From assembly GCF_900101825.1 (NCBI RefSeq), contig NZ_FNAG01000001.1:310001-374000 (forward strand): DNA of 64,000 nt, written 5' to 3'. The notes under the pieces are model-generated. The model had not been told where the DNA came from and searched no databases. It saw only the letters and a program-made list of their open reading frames with translations. This stretch comes from Aquimonas voraii. Lineage in GTDB: Bacteria > Pseudomonadota > Gammaproteobacteria > Xanthomonadales > Xanthomonadaceae. Below, piece by piece: positions 44,689 to 54,624 of the stretch (the first letter of the stretch is position 1; the number at the start of each line of letters is the position of its first letter). The translations under genes were made by a program, and so were the position numbers.

Positions 44689-44782
44689 GGCGCGAGCGAG
44701 TGTTTCGCCTCGGGCAGGTGCCCGGGGCTGTGCGCATATCCACGCTTGCCGCATGATCGCGCCCTCAACGCAGGAGAGCGAC

Positions 44783-46216
44783 ATGGTGGAGCAGCAGCAA
44801 AGCAGGGAAGACACTCGACCCGGGGCGGAGACGGTCGCGCTTTCACCTTTTCGGCTGCCCAGAGAAACCGCGCCGACCTGGGAGGTCGAGCTGCTGCTGT
44901 CGGGCGCGACTTTCTTCGCGCTCATGCAGGTGCCTGCCTGGCTCAGCGCCCAGCTCGCGTTCTGGGATTACCGCGTCACCGGCAGCCTGCAGGATGTCCT
45001 CAGCTTGGTCGGGGTGTTCGCCAAGGTCATCGCCTACATCCTGATCCTGACCCTGCTCGCTCACCTGATGACTCGCGCCCTGTGGGTGGCGGCCCTGGGC
45101 CTGCGTTCGGTCTACCCCACCGGGATCCGCTGGCGGAGTCTGCGCTACGGACCGCGCTTCCGCGCCGTCGCGAGGCGTGAACTTCCGACCCTGCAGCGAC
45201 TGATCGACCGCAGCGACGATGTCGCCAGCCAGATGTTTGCGGTGGCGGCGCTGATGGTGGTGATGACACTGTTCTCGGTCGTTACCACGGCGGCCATGGC
45301 CTTGCTGGCCTGGCTGCTGGCTCTGCCCTTCGGGGGGCAGCATGTGGACTGGATCATGCTGGGCTTGGTCGCCCTCTGGCTGGGCCTGCATCTGCTCGCC
45401 AATCAGCTCGACAAGCGCATGTCGACGCGCTCTCCCCACTGGCGCTGGGCCCACTGGATCATCTGGGTGCAGCGCCTGCAGCTGCGCCTGCCGCTGGGGC
45501 GGATGACCACCGGCCTCATGCTGGTGTTTACCAGCCGCTTCGGCGTGGTTCGGGGCACCGTGGGCTTGATGATCCTGCTGTACGCCCTGATCGCGATGGC
45601 CTTCGTCGACATGCTGTGGGATCGGGCCCACCTCTCGGCCGGGGCCGCGCGCCTCATCACGCAGCTCGACGGCGCCCACGTGATCGAGAATGCGCACTAC
45701 GCGGATCAGCGCGATCCGGTGGTGCATGCATCCACCCCGTACATCGGCAGTCTACGCGCGCGTGGTCCCTACCTGGAGCTGGTGATTCCTTATCAGGTGC
45801 AACAGCACCCGGCAGCGATTGAAGCGCTCTGCCCGGGCGCGGAGCAGGGCCTGCAGGCAGCCGCCGAAGATTCCCGAAGCGCGACGAAGTCCTTGAGCAT
45901 GGAGGCCGAGACTGCCGAGCGTCTGGCGCGAGCAAAGGCCGCCGAAGCTGAAGCCGCCGAGCGCGTGCTCGCCTGCGTCGCGCGCCTGCACGCGCTGCGC
46001 CTGAACGGCATCCCGCTTGAGGTGCCCTACAGTTTCCATGTGGGCCCGGACTCCGAACTGCCGGGCTTTCTGGTGATGGTGCCAGTTGCCGATCTGCCTC
46101 CGGGCCGGCATGTTCTGGAACTGTCCCGGCTGCCCTATGCCGAGCGCGACACGCTTCTCGTGCATACCGAACAGCGGCCGGCGGGCGCGCCGCGTCAGAT
46201 CGTGTTCTGGAAGTAG
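44783..46216 (+). CDS. Multi-spanning membrane protein of unknown function
   Basis: 477 residues from ATG 44783 (CAGGAGAG before it). Five or so membrane helices are seen between residues about 25 and 290 (for example VEVELLLSGATFFALMQVP, LMVVMTLFSVVTTAAMALLA, GTVGLMILLYALIAMAFVDM). The rest, about 190 residues, is soluble: a strand-rich part, a coiled coil (AETAERLARAKAAEAEAAER, about 375-395), then SFHVGPDSELPGFLVMVPVA. I do not recognise the family. It follows phaZ by 94 nt on the same strand and may be cotranscribed, but no functional link is evident. Confidence 0.72.
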   Translation: MVEQQQSREDTRPGAETVALSPFRLPRETAPTWEVELLLSGATFFALMQVPAWLSAQLAFWDYRVTGSLQDVLSLVGVFAKVIAYILILTLLAHLMTRALWVAALGLRSVYPTGIRWRSLRYGPRFRAVARRELPTLQRLIDRSDDVASQMFAVAALMVVMTLFSVVTTAAMALLAWLLALPFGGQHVDWIMLGLVALWLGLHLLANQLDKRMSTRSPHWRWAHWIIWVQRLQLRLPLGRMTTGLMLVFTSRFGVVRGTVGLMILLYALIAMAFVDMLWDRAHLSAGAARLITQLDGAHVIENAHYADQRDPVVHASTPYIGSLRARGPYLELVIPYQVQQHPAAIEALCPGAEQGLQAAAEDSRSATKSLSMEAETAERLARAKAAEAEAAERVLACVARLHALRLNGIPLEVPYSFHVGPDSELPGFLVMVPVADLPPGRHVLELSRLPYAERDTLLVHTEQRPAGAPRQIVFWK

Positions 46217-46291
46217 CACGGGCTCAGCGGGTCCAGACCCAGTGCGCCGCCGCTGACCCAAGCCGTGCCCGGCAGCGGGTGCCCCTGGGAC

Positions 46292-49200
46292 TCAGCCCGC
46301 GGCGCGCCGCTCCGGCATCGGGGTGGGTTCGGGCTTCTGCAGGCGCAGCTCGACTTCGACGCCGGGAATCTCGCGCAGCATTCGGGGCAACAGCGGGGTG
46401 GGGCGCACGGCGAAGCCGCCGTCGCCGTACAGGCGCCCGCGTGCGCCGGGGATCATCAGCTCGATCTGCACCCCGGTGTGACCGGGACGGTGGCTGGCGA
46501 GCAGCTCTTCGACTCTGCTCAGCGCGTCCTGCGTACGGTTGTCGACTTTGAGCAGCAGGTGGCGGCTGTGCTTCGCACACAGCTCCTCCAGCGTCAGCAG
46601 GCGGCGCAGACGCAGGCTGTAGCCGTCGCCCATGCGGTCTTCCTGAAGGCTGCCCTCGACCAGCACGATCTCGCGGCTCTTGATCAGCGGCGCGTACTGC
46701 GCGCAGGCCTCGGAGAACAGGGCCGCCTCGATCTGCCCGCGGCCGTCCTGCAGCTGCACGAAGGCGCGGCTCTCGCCGCTGCGGCGCACATCGCCGACCA
46801 CGCCGGCCAGCAGCACGCTGGCTTCGGTGCCACGGGCGAACTTGCGCTCCGAGTAGGCCTTGTCGAGACCGCCGAGATCGCAGGTGATGACCTGGCCCAA
46901 CAAGTCACGCCAGGGGTCGATGGGGTGGCCGCTGATGTAGTGGCCGAGCACGCGGTACTCGTCCTCCAGCAGCTTCTCCAGGGGAAATTCTGGCACGCTC
47001 GGCAGTTCGGGCAGCACCGGCTCCGGCGCGCTGCCGCCCAGGTCGAACAGCGAGACCTGACCGACCTCGCGGGCCTTGGCCTGCTGATCACAGGCGCGCA
47101 GCACGTCGGGCAGCTGCTCCATCAGGCTGGCGCGGTTGGGGCCGAGACCATCCAGCGCGCCGGCGGCAATCAGGGTCTCCAGGCTGCGGCGGTTGCGGCG
47201 CAGGACTTCGACCCGTGAGCACAGGTCGTACAGGCTGGTGAACTCGCCCTTGCCGCGCGCTTCGACGATGGCCTCGCAGGCCTGGCGCCCCATGCCCTTG
47301 ATCGCGCCGAGGCCATAGACGATCGAGCGCGGGGTGTCAGCCTCGAAGGCGTAGCTGCTGCGGTTCACGTGCGGCAGGGCGACGTCGAGCTTCATCACCC
47401 GGCATTCGGCCAGGAAGGTCACCACCTTGTCGGTCTTGTCCATGTCGGACGAGAGCACAGCGGCCATGAACTCGGCCGGGTAGTGCACCTTCAGCCAGGC
47501 CGTCTGGTAGGCGACCAGCGCGTACGCCGCCGAGTGCGACTTGTTGAAGCCGTACTCGGCGAACTTCTCCATCAGGTCGAAGATCGAGGTCGCGGTCTGC
47601 GGATCGATCTGCCGTTCGGCGCAGCCAGCTTCGAACTTGGCGCGCTCCTTGGCCATCTCCTCGGGCTTCTTCTTGCCCATCGCGCGGCGCAGCATGTCGG
47701 CGCCGCCCAGCGTATAGCCGGCCAGCACCTGCGCGATCTGCATCACCTGTTCCTGGTAGACGATGACGCCATAGGTCGGCGACAGCACCGGTTCCAGCAG
47801 CGGATGCGGGTAGGTCACGGCGGTCTCGCCGTGCTTGCGGTCGCACCATTCCTTGTCCATCCCCGAGCCCAGCGGGCCGGGCCGGAACAGGGCGGCGAGC
47901 GCGATGATGTCTTCGAAGCGGTCGGGGCGCGCGCGCTTCAGCAGCTCGCGCATGCCGCGCGATTCGAACTGGAACACGGCCACGGTGTCGCCGCGCGCGA
48001 ACAGCTCGTAGCTGGGCTTGTCGTCCAGCGGCAGCGCGGTGATGTCCAGCAGCTCGCGGCCCTCGCGCTTGAGGCGCCGGTTGATGGCCTTCACCGCCCA
48101 GTCGATGATGGTCAGCGTGCGCAGGCCAAGGAAGTCGAATTTCACGAGACCTGCGGCCTCGACATCGTCCTTGTCGTACTGGGTCACCACGCTGCGCAGC
48201 GCGCCGGGTTCTTTCGGCGGCGGTTCGGCGAACAGCGGGCTGAACTCGGTCAGCGGTTCGGGCGCGATCACCACGCCGCCAGCGTGCTTGCCGGCATTGC
48301 GGGTCAGGTCTTCGAGCTTGAGCGCCAGGTCCATCAGATCGCGGACTTCGTCCTCGTGCTGGTAGCGGTCGATCAGCTCGGCCGAGCACAGCTCCTTGTC
48401 CTCCTGCGCCGCCTTGCTGCGGCCCAGCGCGTCGTCCAGCGAGATGCCCAGCGTGTTGGGGATGAGCTTGGCGACGCCGTCGACGGCGGGGAAGGGCAGG
48501 CCCTGCACGCGGCCACAGTCGCGCACGGCGGCCTTCGCCGCCATGGTGCCGAAGGTGATGATCTGGCTGACCCGGTCGCGGCCGTACTTGCGGGCGACGT
48601 AGTCGATGACTTCGTCGCGACGGTCCATGCAGAAGTCGATGTCGAAGTCGGGCATCGACACGCGCTCGGGGTTCAGGAAGCGCTCGAACAGCAGGTCGTA
48701 GGGGATCGGGTCCAGATCGGTGATGCCCAGCGCCCAGGCCACCAGCGAGCCCGCGCCCGAGCCGCGGCCGGGGCCGACCGGGATGTCGTTCTGCTTGGCC
48801 CAGTTGATGAAGTCGGCCACGATCAGGAAGTAGCCGGGAAAGCCCATCTTGCAGATCACGCCCAGCTCGACGTCCAGCCGCTCGAAGTAGCTCTGGCGCG
48901 TATGGCCCGGTGCGATCGGCGCCTTCTCAAGACGCTTGTTCAAGCCTTCGTGCGCGGTGCTGCGGATCCAGCTGTCGAGGGTGTGTTCGTCCGGCACCGG
49001 GAAGGCCGGCAGGAAGTAGGTGCCCAGCCGCAGTTCGAGGTTGCAGCGGCGGGCGAGCTCCAGCGAATTCTCGAGCGCGGCCGGAATGTCGGCGAACAGC
49101 GCGGACATCTCGTCCGAGGACTTCAGGTACTGCTGGTCGGAGTACTCGCGCGGACGTCGCGGATCACCCAGCACACGGCCCGTCGAGATGCAGACGCGGG

Positions 49201-49831
49201 CCTCGTGGGCCTCGTAGTCCTCGGCCTCCAGAAAGCGCACGTCATTGCTGGCGACCACGCCCAGGCCGCGGCGGATGGCGAGATCGCAGGCGCCGGCGAT
49301 GAAGTCTTCCTCGCCCTCGCGCCGCGTGCGCACCAGCTCGAGGTACAGGCGGTCGTCGAACTGCTGCTGCAGCTCTCGCAAGCGCGCCTCGGCTGGCTCG
49401 GACTTGCCCTCGCGAAGCAGCTGGCCGATGTCGCTGCCCGGACCGGCCAGCGCGAACAGCCCGCCCGCATGCTCGGACACCCAATCGGGGCGAACGCAGA
49501 CGAAATCCCCCTGGTGGCCATCGAGGAAAGCCCGCGACAGCAGGCGCGACAAGTTGAGGTAGCCCTCGCGATTGCGGCACAGCAGGGTCAGGCGCGAGAG
49601 GCTGCCGTCGGCCGCCTGCACGATCACGTCGCTGCCGGCGATCGGCTTGATGCCGGCCTTCTGCGCTTCCTTGTAGAACTTGATCAGGCCGAACAGGTTG
49701 GACAGGTCGGTGACCGCCACCGCAGGCAGCTCGAGGGCCGCGCAGCGCTTGATCAGCTGTGGCAGTCGGATCGTGGAATCGACCAGCGAGAATTCGCTGT
49801 GCAGGTGCAGATGGACGAAGCGCGCGGGCAT
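46292..49831 (-). CDS. dnaE: DNA polymerase III subunit alpha (DnaE)
   Basis: 1179 residues from ATG 49831; upstream in-frame codons are not conserved. The replicative polymerase. N-terminal PHP domain with FVHLHLHSEFSLVDSTIRL; palm motifs PVGPGRGSGAGSLVAWALG and MPDFDIDFCMDRRDEVIDY; KFDFLGLRTLTIIDWA; then GKKKPEEMAKERAKF, the HhH region and C-terminal OB fold (ASVLLAGVVGDVRRSGESRA). In many gammaproteobacteria dnaE directly follows lpxB-rnhB; here an 8.2-kb block with proBA and three diguanylate cyclase genes lies between. Convergent with the membrane protein gene. Confidence 0.97.
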   Translation of the reverse strand: MPARFVHLHLHSEFSLVDSTIRLPQLIKRCAALELPAVAVTDLSNLFGLIKFYKEAQKAGIKPIAGSDVIVQAADGSLSRLTLLCRNREGYLNLSRLLSRAFLDGHQGDFVCVRPDWVSEHAGGLFALAGPGSDIGQLLREGKSEPAEARLRELQQQFDDRLYLELVRTRREGEEDFIAGACDLAIRRGLGVVASNDVRFLEAEDYEAHEARVCISTGRVLGDPRRPREYSDQQYLKSSDEMSALFADIPAALENSLELARRCNLELRLGTYFLPAFPVPDEHTLDSWIRSTAHEGLNKRLEKAPIAPGHTRQSYFERLDVELGVICKMGFPGYFLIVADFINWAKQNDIPVGPGRGSGAGSLVAWALGITDLDPIPYDLLFERFLNPERVSMPDFDIDFCMDRRDEVIDYVARKYGRDRVSQIITFGTMAAKAAVRDCGRVQGLPFPAVDGVAKLIPNTLGISLDDALGRSKAAQEDKELCSAELIDRYQHEDEVRDLMDLALKLEDLTRNAGKHAGGVVIAPEPLTEFSPLFAEPPPKEPGALRSVVTQYDKDDVEAAGLVKFDFLGLRTLTIIDWAVKAINRRLKREGRELLDITALPLDDKPSYELFARGDTVAVFQFESRGMRELLKRARPDRFEDIIALAALFRPGPLGSGMDKEWCDRKHGETAVTYPHPLLEPVLSPTYGVIVYQEQVMQIAQVLAGYTLGGADMLRRAMGKKKPEEMAKERAKFEAGCAERQIDPQTATSIFDLMEKFAEYGFNKSHSAAYALVAYQTAWLKVHYPAEFMAAVLSSDMDKTDKVVTFLAECRVMKLDVALPHVNRSSYAFEADTPRSIVYGLGAIKGMGRQACEAIVEARGKGEFTSLYDLCSRVEVLRRNRRSLETLIAAGALDGLGPNRASLMEQLPDVLRACDQQAKAREVGQVSLFDLGGSAPEPVLPELPSVPEFPLEKLLEDEYRVLGHYISGHPIDPWRDLLGQVITCDLGGLDKAYSERKFARGTEASVLLAGVVGDVRRSGESRAFVQLQDGRGQIEAALFSEACAQYAPLIKSREIVLVEGSLQEDRMGDGYSLRLRRLLTLEELCAKHSRHLLLKVDNRTQDALSRVEELLASHRPGHTGVQIELMIPGARGRLYGDGGFAVRPTPLLPRMLREIPGVEVELRLQKPEPTPMPERRAAG

Positions 49832-49973
49832 GGCAGGGCAATCCGGCAGGTCGGCCAGCCTACGGCCGCGCCCCAAGCCGAACAAGCCTTGACAGCATAT
49901 GGGCCGTCGCAGGGGCGTGGCCGTGCTTCACATCCGGTAGCATCCGCCGCTGTTTTCGCAGCGCAGCACGCCC

Positions 49974-51095
49974 ATGTCGCGACAGCGCATCGTCGTCAAA
50001 TTCGGCACCTCCACGGTCACCGCCGGCGGTCCGGGCCCGGACCTGCCGCGGCTCGCCGAGCTGTGTCGGCAGCTGGCCGCGCTGCGTGCGGCCGGCCACG
50101 ACCTGGTGCTGGTCAGCTCCGGTGCGGTCGCCACCGGCCGCAGCGCCCTGAACGCAGCACCCGCGCGCGATGTGCCGGTCAAGCAGATGCATGCCGCGGT
50201 GGGTCAGCCGCGCCTGCACGCGCTCTATCAGCGCCTGTTCGGCGAACACGCCATCGAGGTCGCGCAGGTGCTGCTGACCCGCAGCGACGTCGAGAACCGC
50301 CGGCGCTACCTCAATGCCCGCGAGGCCCTGCTGACCATGCTGGCGCACGGCGTGCTGCCCATCGTCAACGAGAACGACACCGTGGCCACCGAGGAAATCC
50401 GCCTCGGCGACAACGACATGCTGTCGGCCCTGGTGTGCAGCCTGGTCGATGCCGACCGCCTCGTCCTGTTGACCGACCAGGCGGGCCTGTACGACAGCGA
50501 CCCGCGCAGCAACCCGGCCGCGCAGCTGATCCGCGAGGTCGGCCCGGGCGCCTTGCCGGAGCAGCTGCGCGCGGCGGCCGGCGGCAGCGGCAAGCTCGGC
50601 ACCGGCGGCATGGCGACCAAGCTCGGCGCCGCGGAACTCGCGCGTCGCGGCGGCGCCGTGGCGCATATCGCCGCCGGCAGCGAGCCCGATGTGCTGACGC
50701 GGCTGCTGGCGGGCCAGGCGATCGGCACGCGCTTCGCCCCGCAGGGCGAGCGTCTGGCCGCGCGCAAGCGCTACATCACCGGCGGTACTGCCCGCGGCGC
50801 GCTGGGCATTGACGACGGCGCGGCGGCGGCACTGCTGCGCGGCGGTAGCTTGCTGCCCGTGGGACTGGTCACGGTTTCAGGCAGCTTCGATCGCGGCGAT
50901 GCGGTGCAGGTGCTGGATGCAACCGGCGTCGAGGTGGCGCGCGGCATCGCTGCTTACAGCGCGACGGATCTGGCGCGGCTGTGCCGACGGAAGTCCGAGG
51001 ACATCGAAAGCCTGCTCGGCTATCGCTACGGCGACGAGGTCATCCACCGCAACGACCTGGTGCTGGCCCCGCGCGCTGCGGAGAACCTGACATGA
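49974..51095 (+). CDS. proB: Glutamate 5-kinase
   Basis: 373 residues: an amino acid kinase domain plus a C-terminal PUA domain. It phosphorylates glutamate as the first step of proline synthesis. Seen: RIVVKFGTSTVTAGG, LVLVSSGAVATGRSALN, VPIVNENDTVATEE-type (here LPIVNENDTVATEEIRLGDND), GTGGMATKLGAAELARRGG, and the PUA start RYITGGTARGALGIDDGAAA. Divergent from dnaE with 142 nt between; it overlaps proA by ATGA. Confidence 0.96.
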   Translation: MSRQRIVVKFGTSTVTAGGPGPDLPRLAELCRQLAALRAAGHDLVLVSSGAVATGRSALNAAPARDVPVKQMHAAVGQPRLHALYQRLFGEHAIEVAQVLLTRSDVENRRRYLNAREALLTMLAHGVLPIVNENDTVATEEIRLGDNDMLSALVCSLVDADRLVLLTDQAGLYDSDPRSNPAAQLIREVGPGALPEQLRAAAGGSGKLGTGGMATKLGAAELARRGGAVAHIAAGSEPDVLTRLLAGQAIGTRFAPQGERLAARKRYITGGTARGALGIDDGAAAALLRGGSLLPVGLVTVSGSFDRGDAVQVLDATGVEVARGIAAYSATDLARLCRRKSEDIESLLGYRYGDEVIHRNDLVLAPRAAENLT

Positions 51096-52372
51096 ACGAA
51101 CCCACCTCGCGCGTCGAGCGCCTTGCCGCCCAGGCCCGCGCCGCCCGCGCCGCCCAGCCTGCGTTCGCCCGGCTCCAGGGCCCCGCGCGTGATGCCCTGC
51201 TGCGGGAGATCGCGCAGCGTCTGTCCAACCAGCGCGCGCCGCTGATCGAGGCCAACGTCCGCGACCTCGAAGCCGGGGCCGCCGCGGGTCTTGGACCGGC
51301 CCTGCTCGATCGCCTGCGTCTGGACGGCCCGCGCCTCGACGGACTCGCCGCCGATGTCCGCACCGTGGCCGCCTTGGCCGATCCGCTGGCCGGTGAATTC
51401 GATCGGCGCGAACTGCCGAACGGGCTGCACCTCGCGCGTCGACGCGTGCCCATCGGCGTGGTGGGCGTGATCTACGAGGCCCGGCCGAATGTCACCGTCG
51501 ACATCGCCGCGGCTGCGCTCAAGTCGGGCAACGCGGTGGTGCTGCGCGGCGGCCGCGAGGCGCGGCAGACCAATCTCGCCCTGGTCGCGTTGCTGCACGA
51601 GGCACTGCGCGCGGCTGGTCTGCCCGAGGCCTTGGTCAGCTTCATCGATGCACCCGAGCGCGAGGCGGTGTCCGAGCTGCTGCAGCTGGCGGATTGCATC
51701 GATGTGATGGTGCCGCGCGGCGGTCATGGCCTGATCGACCTGTGCCGGCGCGAGAGCCGCATCCCGCTGATTGCCGGTGGCGTCGGCGTGGTCCACATCT
51801 ACGTCGACGCCAGCGCTGATCCTGAGCGCGCCCTGGCCGTGATCGAGAACGCCAAGGTGCAGCGGCCGGCCGTCTGCAATGCCTTGGACACGCTGCTGGT
51901 GCAGGCCAGTGCCGCCGAGCGCCTGCTGCCGATGCTGGCCCAGCGTCTGTCGGCCTACGCCGTGCTGTTCCACGCGGATGGAAAAGCCGCCAGCCTGCTG
52001 GCGGCCGGTGGCGCCCGCGTCGAGCCCTTGGCGCCTGGCGATTTCGATCGCGAATGGCTGGGACTGGAGCTGGGGGTGACCCTGGTCGACGACGTCGATG
52101 CTGCGATCGCGCACATCGCGGTCCATGGCAGCGGGCACTCCGAAGCCATCCTCAGCGAGGACCCCGAGGCCGTCGCGCACTTCCTCAACGCGGTCGATGC
52201 TTCGGCGGTCTACCACAACGCCAGCACCCGCTTCACCGACGGCGGCCAGTTCGGCATGGGCGTCGAGGTGGCGGTGGCCACGGGGCGCCTGGCGCCGCGC
52301 GGGCCGGTCGGCCCGGCCGAGCTGACCAGCTGGAAATGGGTCGGCCGCGGCGATTATCTGGCGCGGGCCTGA
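51092..52372 (+). CDS. proA: Gamma-glutamyl phosphate reductase
   Basis: 426 residues from ATG 51092, overlapping the proB stop by 4 nt. Reduces glutamyl phosphate to glutamate semialdehyde for proline. RVPIGVVGVIYEARPNVTVD, LRGGREARQTNLALVALLHE, the catalytic-Cys region VQRPAVCNALDTLLV, and the C-terminal VDASAVYHNASTRFTDGGQF with FGMGVEVAVAT are canonical. End of the proBA operon; 182 nt to the following diguanylate cyclase gene. Confidence 0.96.
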   Translation: MNEPTSRVERLAAQARAARAAQPAFARLQGPARDALLREIAQRLSNQRAPLIEANVRDLEAGAAAGLGPALLDRLRLDGPRLDGLAADVRTVAALADPLAGEFDRRELPNGLHLARRRVPIGVVGVIYEARPNVTVDIAAAALKSGNAVVLRGGREARQTNLALVALLHEALRAAGLPEALVSFIDAPEREAVSELLQLADCIDVMVPRGGHGLIDLCRRESRIPLIAGGVGVVHIYVDASADPERALAVIENAKVQRPAVCNALDTLLVQASAAERLLPMLAQRLSAYAVLFHADGKAASLLAAGGARVEPLAPGDFDREWLGLELGVTLVDDVDAAIAHIAVHGSGHSEAILSEDPEAVAHFLNAVDASAVYHNASTRFTDGGQFGMGVEVAVATGRLAPRGPVGPAELTSWKWVGRGDYLARA

Positions 52373-52554
52373 GCCTGATCCTGCGCCATCGGGCTCGGCT
52401 GTGGCGGCGTTTTTGCGGTGCCTGCAGGCCCTGGCCCGAGAGCGGGCCCGTGGCGCGCCCGCTCTCGACCTGGTCGCGGGCTTCGCGTCGACCATCGCCA
52501 GCGCGCGGCACGCGGTTTGCCTAAGGTCGGGCGTTACTCCCTGAGAGCCGAGCT

Positions 52555-54624
52555 CTGGACGTCCGCTCGCTGACACTGTCGATCTGCCTGCTGAGCCTGC
52601 TTCCGAGCTTGGGTCGGGCTTCGACGGCCGCCCTGGAACAGGCCCCGCCGGAGAGCGCTGGCGTCGCCGCTCCGGGCCCGCAGAACCTGAGCCCGGATGA
52701 GCTGCGCATCCTTGAGCTCTCGCTGGAGATCGAGGACCGCGACTGGATGCGCCCGGCCGAGGCGGCGGAAAAGCTTCGCGCTGCCCTGCCGGCGTTGCCC
52801 GCGGCCTCGGCCCTGCGCCGTGAATTGCTGGGCATGCTCGGGCGCATGTACGCCAATGCCGACATGAAGGAGGCCGCGGAGGCCACCGCCCGCGAGCTCG
52901 ATGCGCGGCAGGCCACCTGGGCCGATGGCAGCGATCTCGCCGCGGCGATGATCCGCCTGCGCGTCAGGCTGCGCGAAGGAGGCGCGGCAGCAGTGATTCC
53001 CGAGCTGCAGGCCCTGGTGCCCCGCGTCGAGGCTGAGCTGGGCCTGCGCGAGCGGCTGCGCTTCTGGTTCCATCTCGCCTCCGCGCTCAGTGGTCAGGCC
53101 GAGTTTGGCGAGGCCGTGCGCGCCTTCCAGACCGCGAGCGACTTGGCCGATGAGCTTGGCCGCCCCGGTTGGCGCTCCAGCATCCGCTCCTCGCATGCCA
53201 GCGTGCTCTCGCAGCTGGGCCAGCATGAGCGCGCGGTGGCAATGGCGCGCGAAGCACTGGAGCTCGCCCATGAGCTGGGCGACGACACCCTGTTGAGCGA
53301 GGCCTACACCACGCTCGGCGTGGTGCAGGATTCGGCGGGCGACTCCGAGGGCCTGTTGCAGTCGATGCAGTCGGCGATCCACCACGCTCGCCGGGCCGGT
53401 GACGGCGATGGACTCTCCGTGCTGCTCGGCAATGTCGCCCACTACCACCTCGTCAACGGCCAGTACGCCGAGGCCGAGCGCATCTCGCAGGAAGCGCTGG
53501 ATACGGCCGAGGCCTCGGAGGATCCGCGCGGCCGGGCGCTGGCGCTGGCCAATCTGGGCCTGGCCCGGATCGGCCTTGGCCGGATCGAGGAGGGTAAGGC
53601 GCTGGTAGCGGAGGGCATCGAGTACGACCGCCTGCAGGGCCTGCGCAACGAGCTGGCACTGACCTATGCCGAACTGGGGGCCGCGCTGGAACGCGCTGGC
53701 GATCTCGGTGGTGCGATCGAGGCCCTGCACGCGGCGCGCGCGCTGCAGGACGAGATTTTCCGCGAGGACCAGCAGCGGGCCGTGCTCGCGCTGCAGGAGA
53801 AGGTCGAGGCCAAGCGTCGCGAGAAAGCCATCGAACAGCTGGAGGCCGAAAACGCCCGCAGCCTGGCCGAGTTCGAGCGCAAGCGCCTGCAGCAGTGGGT
53901 GTGGCGACTGCTCGCCGTGCTGCTAGTGCTGGGCCTGGCGCTGGTGGTGATCGGTGTCCGTCGCCTGCGCGCGAGCAATCGCCACCTCGATGGCATCAAC
54001 GCCCAGCTGCGCATGCAGAGCGAACGCGACCCCCTAACCGGGCTGGCCAACCGTCGCCATGTACAGGCGGTGCTGCGGCATGCCGGAGGCGAGCGCGCCT
54101 ACACCGGCACGCTGCTGCTGATCGACCTCGACCACTTCAAGCTCATCAATGATCGCCACGGCCATGCTGTGGGCGACGCCCTGCTCGTCGAAACCGCGCG
54201 CCGGCTGCGCGCCGTCTGCCGTGGCCAGGACCTTGCCGCGCGCTGGGGCGGCGAGGAGTTCCTGCTGGCGGTCGACTGGCTGGCGCCGGCGGATGCCGCG
54301 CACCTGGCCGAGCGCCTGCTGGCCGAGCTGTCGCAACCGGTCGACATCGACGGGGCGCGTATCCCGGTCAGCGCCTCGATCGGCTTCGCCGCGCTGCCGC
54401 TGCCTCCGGCAGGCCTGAGCCTGCCCTTCGAGCAGGCGCTGCGCCTGGTGGATGCCGCCCTCTACCTCGCCAAGCTGCGCGGGCGCCATCGCGCCTGCGG
54501 CGTCAGCTGGCTGCGCGAGGGCGCGGCGGCCAACCTGGAGGCGGTCATTGCCGATATCGAGCACGCTGAAGCCCTAGGCCGGATCGGCCTGCAGGTGGTG
54601 GTCGGTGCGGAGGGCTCCGCATGA
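52555..54624 (+). CDS. TPR-GGDEF diguanylate cyclase, membrane-anchored (first of pair)
   Basis: Given here with a CTG start at 52555 (689 residues), because only that reads through a signal sequence (SLTLSICLLSLLPSLGRA); the first conventional start, TTG 52609, gives 671 residues and no signal. GAGAG lies 7 nt before the CTG. About residues 60-420 are TPR-type helical repeats (VLSQLGQHERAVAMAREALE, NVAHYHLVNGQYAEAERISQ), then a coiled coil, one membrane helix (WRLLAVLLVLGLALVVIGV, about 449-467) and a GGDEF domain with GGEEF at 565-569 and I-site RGQD. It should make c-di-GMP in the cytoplasm under control of a periplasmic TPR sensor. The next gene overlaps it (ATGA). Confidence 0.88.
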   Translation: MDVRSLTLSICLLSLLPSLGRASTAALEQAPPESAGVAAPGPQNLSPDELRILELSLEIEDRDWMRPAEAAEKLRAALPALPAASALRRELLGMLGRMYANADMKEAAEATARELDARQATWADGSDLAAAMIRLRVRLREGGAAAVIPELQALVPRVEAELGLRERLRFWFHLASALSGQAEFGEAVRAFQTASDLADELGRPGWRSSIRSSHASVLSQLGQHERAVAMAREALELAHELGDDTLLSEAYTTLGVVQDSAGDSEGLLQSMQSAIHHARRAGDGDGLSVLLGNVAHYHLVNGQYAEAERISQEALDTAEASEDPRGRALALANLGLARIGLGRIEEGKALVAEGIEYDRLQGLRNELALTYAELGAALERAGDLGGAIEALHAARALQDEIFREDQQRAVLALQEKVEAKRREKAIEQLEAENARSLAEFERKRLQQWVWRLLAVLLVLGLALVVIGVRRLRASNRHLDGINAQLRMQSERDPLTGLANRRHVQAVLRHAGGERAYTGTLLLIDLDHFKLINDRHGHAVGDALLVETARRLRAVCRGQDLAARWGGEEFLLAVDWLAPADAAHLAERLLAELSQPVDIDGARIPVSASIGFAALPLPPAGLSLPFEQALRLVDAALYLAKLRGRHRACGVSWLREGAAANLEAVIADIEHAEALGRIGLQVVVGAEGSA

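Noticed and set aside
47369-50812. Very long open frame opposite dnaE
   Set aside because: It mirrors dnaE codons read on the other strand of high-GC DNA, is rich in His/Gln/Arg as such shadows are, and runs into proB; dnaE has all motifs on the other strand.
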